Assembly: GCF_002906655.1 (NCBI RefSeq)
Contig: NZ_CP025794.1
Coordinates: 2,108,001-2,172,000, forward strand
Reading direction: 5' to 3'
Length of the DNA stretch: 64,000 nt
Source of the DNA: Vibrio hyugaensis
GTDB lineage: Bacteria; Pseudomonadota; Gammaproteobacteria; Enterobacterales; Vibrionaceae
Shown: piece after piece, positions 62,822 to 64,000 of the stretch
Position numbering within the stretch: position 1 is the stretch's first letter
Layout: the number at the start of each line of letters is the position of its first letter
Translations under genes and position numbers: made by a program
Notes under the pieces: model-generated
Databases searched by the model: none
What the model saw: only the letters and a program-made list of their open reading frames with translations
Told to the model about the DNA's origin: nothing

Positions 62822-63424
62822 ATGAAAAAGCTGTTCGCACTGTTTTCTATGCTGATGCTTAGCCTGTCGGCACATGCAGCGCAATTCAAAGAAGGTGAAC
62901 AATACAAAGTATTGGATCTAGAAGCATCAAAGAAGCCTGTCGTTACTGAGTTCTTCTCTTTCTACTGCCCGCATTGCAATACGTTTGAACCTATCATTCA
63001 GCAGTTGAAGAAGCAGCTACCTGAAGGGGTGAAACTGCAAAAGAACCACGTGTCATTCATGGGGGGCAACATGGGGCCTTCAATGAGCAAAGCCTATGCG
63101 ACCATGGTTGCGCTTAAAATTGAAGATAAGATGGTACCCGTGATGTTTAACCGCATTCACAACATGCGTAAAGCACCACGTGACGACGCAGAGCTTCGTC
63201 AAATCTTCCTAGATGAAGGTGTAGATGCGAAGAAATTCGATGCTGCATTCAAAGGCTTCGCGGTAGATTCAATGGTTCGTCGCATGGACAAGCAATTTGA
63301 AAACAGCGGCCTAACTGGTGTACCTGCAGTAATCGTGAACAACAAGTACCTAGTTCAAGCGCAAGGCATCAAATCAACTGAAGAATACTTTGCTCTTGTA
63401 GATTACCTACTGACACTTAAGTAA
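62822..63424 (+). CDS. dsbA: Thiol:disulfide interchange protein DsbA
   Basis: The 200-residue precursor has a signal peptide ([19 protein letters not shown]), the active site CPHC (49-52) and the cis-proline loop GVPA, with the helical insert of the DsbA family. It oxidises cysteine pairs in exported proteins, including toxins and pili parts in vibrios. GGAG lies about ten bases before the ATG. Likely co-transcribed with srkA, which in E. coli also drives dsbA under envelope stress. Confidence 0.97.
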   Translation: MKKLFALFSMLMLSLSAHAAQFKEGEQYKVLDLEASKKPVVTEFFSFYCPHCNTFEPIIQQLKKQLPEGVKLQKNHVSFMGGNMGPSMSKAYATMVALKIEDKMVPVMFNRIHNMRKAPRDDAELRQIFLDEGVDAKKFDAAFKGFAVDSMVRRMDKQFENSGLTGVPAVIVNNKYLVQAQGIKSTEEYFALVDYLLTLK

Positions 63425-63439
63425 TTCGAATTGAAATGA

Positions 63440-63466
63440 AAAAGGGGAGCAAGATGCTCCCCTTTT
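63440..63466. terminator. Bidirectional terminator between dsbA and the acyltransferase gene
   Basis: AAAAGGGGAGC-AAGAT-GCTCCCCTTTT, 11-bp stem flanked by A and T runs. Confidence 0.92.
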
Positions 63467-63486
63467 CAATTTAACTTTAGCTCGGA

Positions 63487-64000
63487 TTATTTATGAATAC
63501 CTTGCAGCAAGATATCTTTCTCTTGCCAAACCTCGCCTAACCATTGCTGGAATTGGCGCTTGTACGGCTTATCATTGAAGTAATCCCCCAATACCTTCTC
63601 ATCCACAGGCAACACGTTCACACGCACCACAATCTTGGTCATACGGCCCATCAAAATATCTTTAAATGGTTTATCTGTGTTTTCTGGGTAAGCTAATGTC
63701 ACATCGATAATGTTCTCAAACTGATCACCCATTGCCGCTAATGTATATGCGATACCACCTGACTTAGGCTGCAATAAGTATTGGTAACCGGCACGGCTCT
63801 TACGCTGCTTCTCTTGGGTAAAACGAGTCCCTTCGACATAGTTAACTACTGTGGTCGGAGTATGTTTGAATTTGGAACACGAACGGCGCGTGGTTGCCAA
63901 ATCTTGACCACGTTTGTGTGGATTACGAATCAAAAACTCCCGCGAATAACGACGCATAAACGGCATATCCAGCGCCCAACAAGCCATTCCGATAAAAGGC
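63487..64000 (-). CDS. YihG-type acyltransferase, C-terminal part (cut by right edge)
   Basis: The frame is open to the window end and reads PFIGMACWALDMPFMRRYSREF at its visible start, so the ATG at 63987 is internal and the gene begins beyond 64000. VNYVEGTRFT is the third acyltransferase (PlsC-type) motif, here with V-N-Y in place of the usual F-P; the HxxxxD motif lies outside. E. coli YihG, encoded near dsbA, is a membrane acyltransferase acting on lysophospholipids. About 170 residues are seen. Confidence 0.9.
   Translation of the reverse strand, partial: PFIGMACWALDMPFMRRYSREFLIRNPHKRGQDLATTRRSCSKFKHTPTTVVNYVEGTRFTQEKQRKSRAGYQYLLQPKSGGIAYTLAAMGDQFENIIDVTLAYPENTDKPFKDILMGRMTKIVVRVNVLPVDEKVLGDYFNDKPYKRQFQQWLGEVWQEKDILLQGIHK

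Overview
The window is chromosomal DNA of a Vibrio, most probably of the V. parahaemolyticus / Harveyi clade. Evidence: an rRNA operon with Glu-Lys-Val spacer tRNAs; the order cytochrome c5, rep, vexRAB-type efflux operon, ilvC/ilvY; the yrdA-aroE-hemF-tsaC-purEK and dprA-def-fmt-rsmB-trkAH blocks; and a kinase/ECF sigma pair matching the PknT-EcfP system described in V. parahaemolyticus. The species is an inference.

Layout. 1-6.4 kb: Entner-Doudoroff gluconate block (gluconate permease cut by the left edge, gntK, edd, and the LacI-type repressor gntR), tied together by GntR-type palindromes, with an SMR spermidine-exporter pair (mdtJI) and a LysR regulator inside it. 6.6-14.5 kb: accessory-looking locus with a membrane Ser/Thr kinase, an exported protein of unknown function, an ECF sigma factor carrying a threonine at residue 63, a membrane-anchored cadherin-like protein and a large lipoprotein. 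14.6-21.2 kb: a SPOR-like protein and a peptide-type ABC importer (fused ATPase, binding protein, two permeases), the last permease being split by a frameshift in a T6 run. 21.9-24.4 kb: HAD phosphatase, a five-gene tRNA array (Arg, His, Pro, His, Pro) with a degenerate sixth unit, and cytochrome c5.

24.4-35.2 kb: rep, a TetR-controlled RND efflux operon, ubiK, an unknown exported protein, ilvC and ilvY. 35.2-36.5 kb: a gene remnant and an IS630-family element dead by two in-frame stops. 36.5-42.5 kb: a complete rRNA operon on the minus strand, followed by tRNA-Ser, with two promoters, boxA elements and a terminator.

42.6-51.0 kb: housekeeping genes for carbonic anhydrase-like YrdA, shikimate and haem synthesis, tRNA t6A formation, purine synthesis (PurR box), topoisomerase-type zinc fingers, Smg, DprA and a LysM protein. 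51.1-57 kb: deformylase, formyltransferase, 16S rRNA methyltransferase and Trk potassium uptake. 57-64 kb: TrhA, Spo0M-like protein, an unlisted 55-codon small ORF, yihD, ccoG, srkA, dsbA and the C-terminal part of a YihG-type acyltransferase cut by the right edge.

The most interesting region is the PknT/EcfP-like locus. The system itself has been described, but its associated exported proteins and cis elements remain unexplained here.
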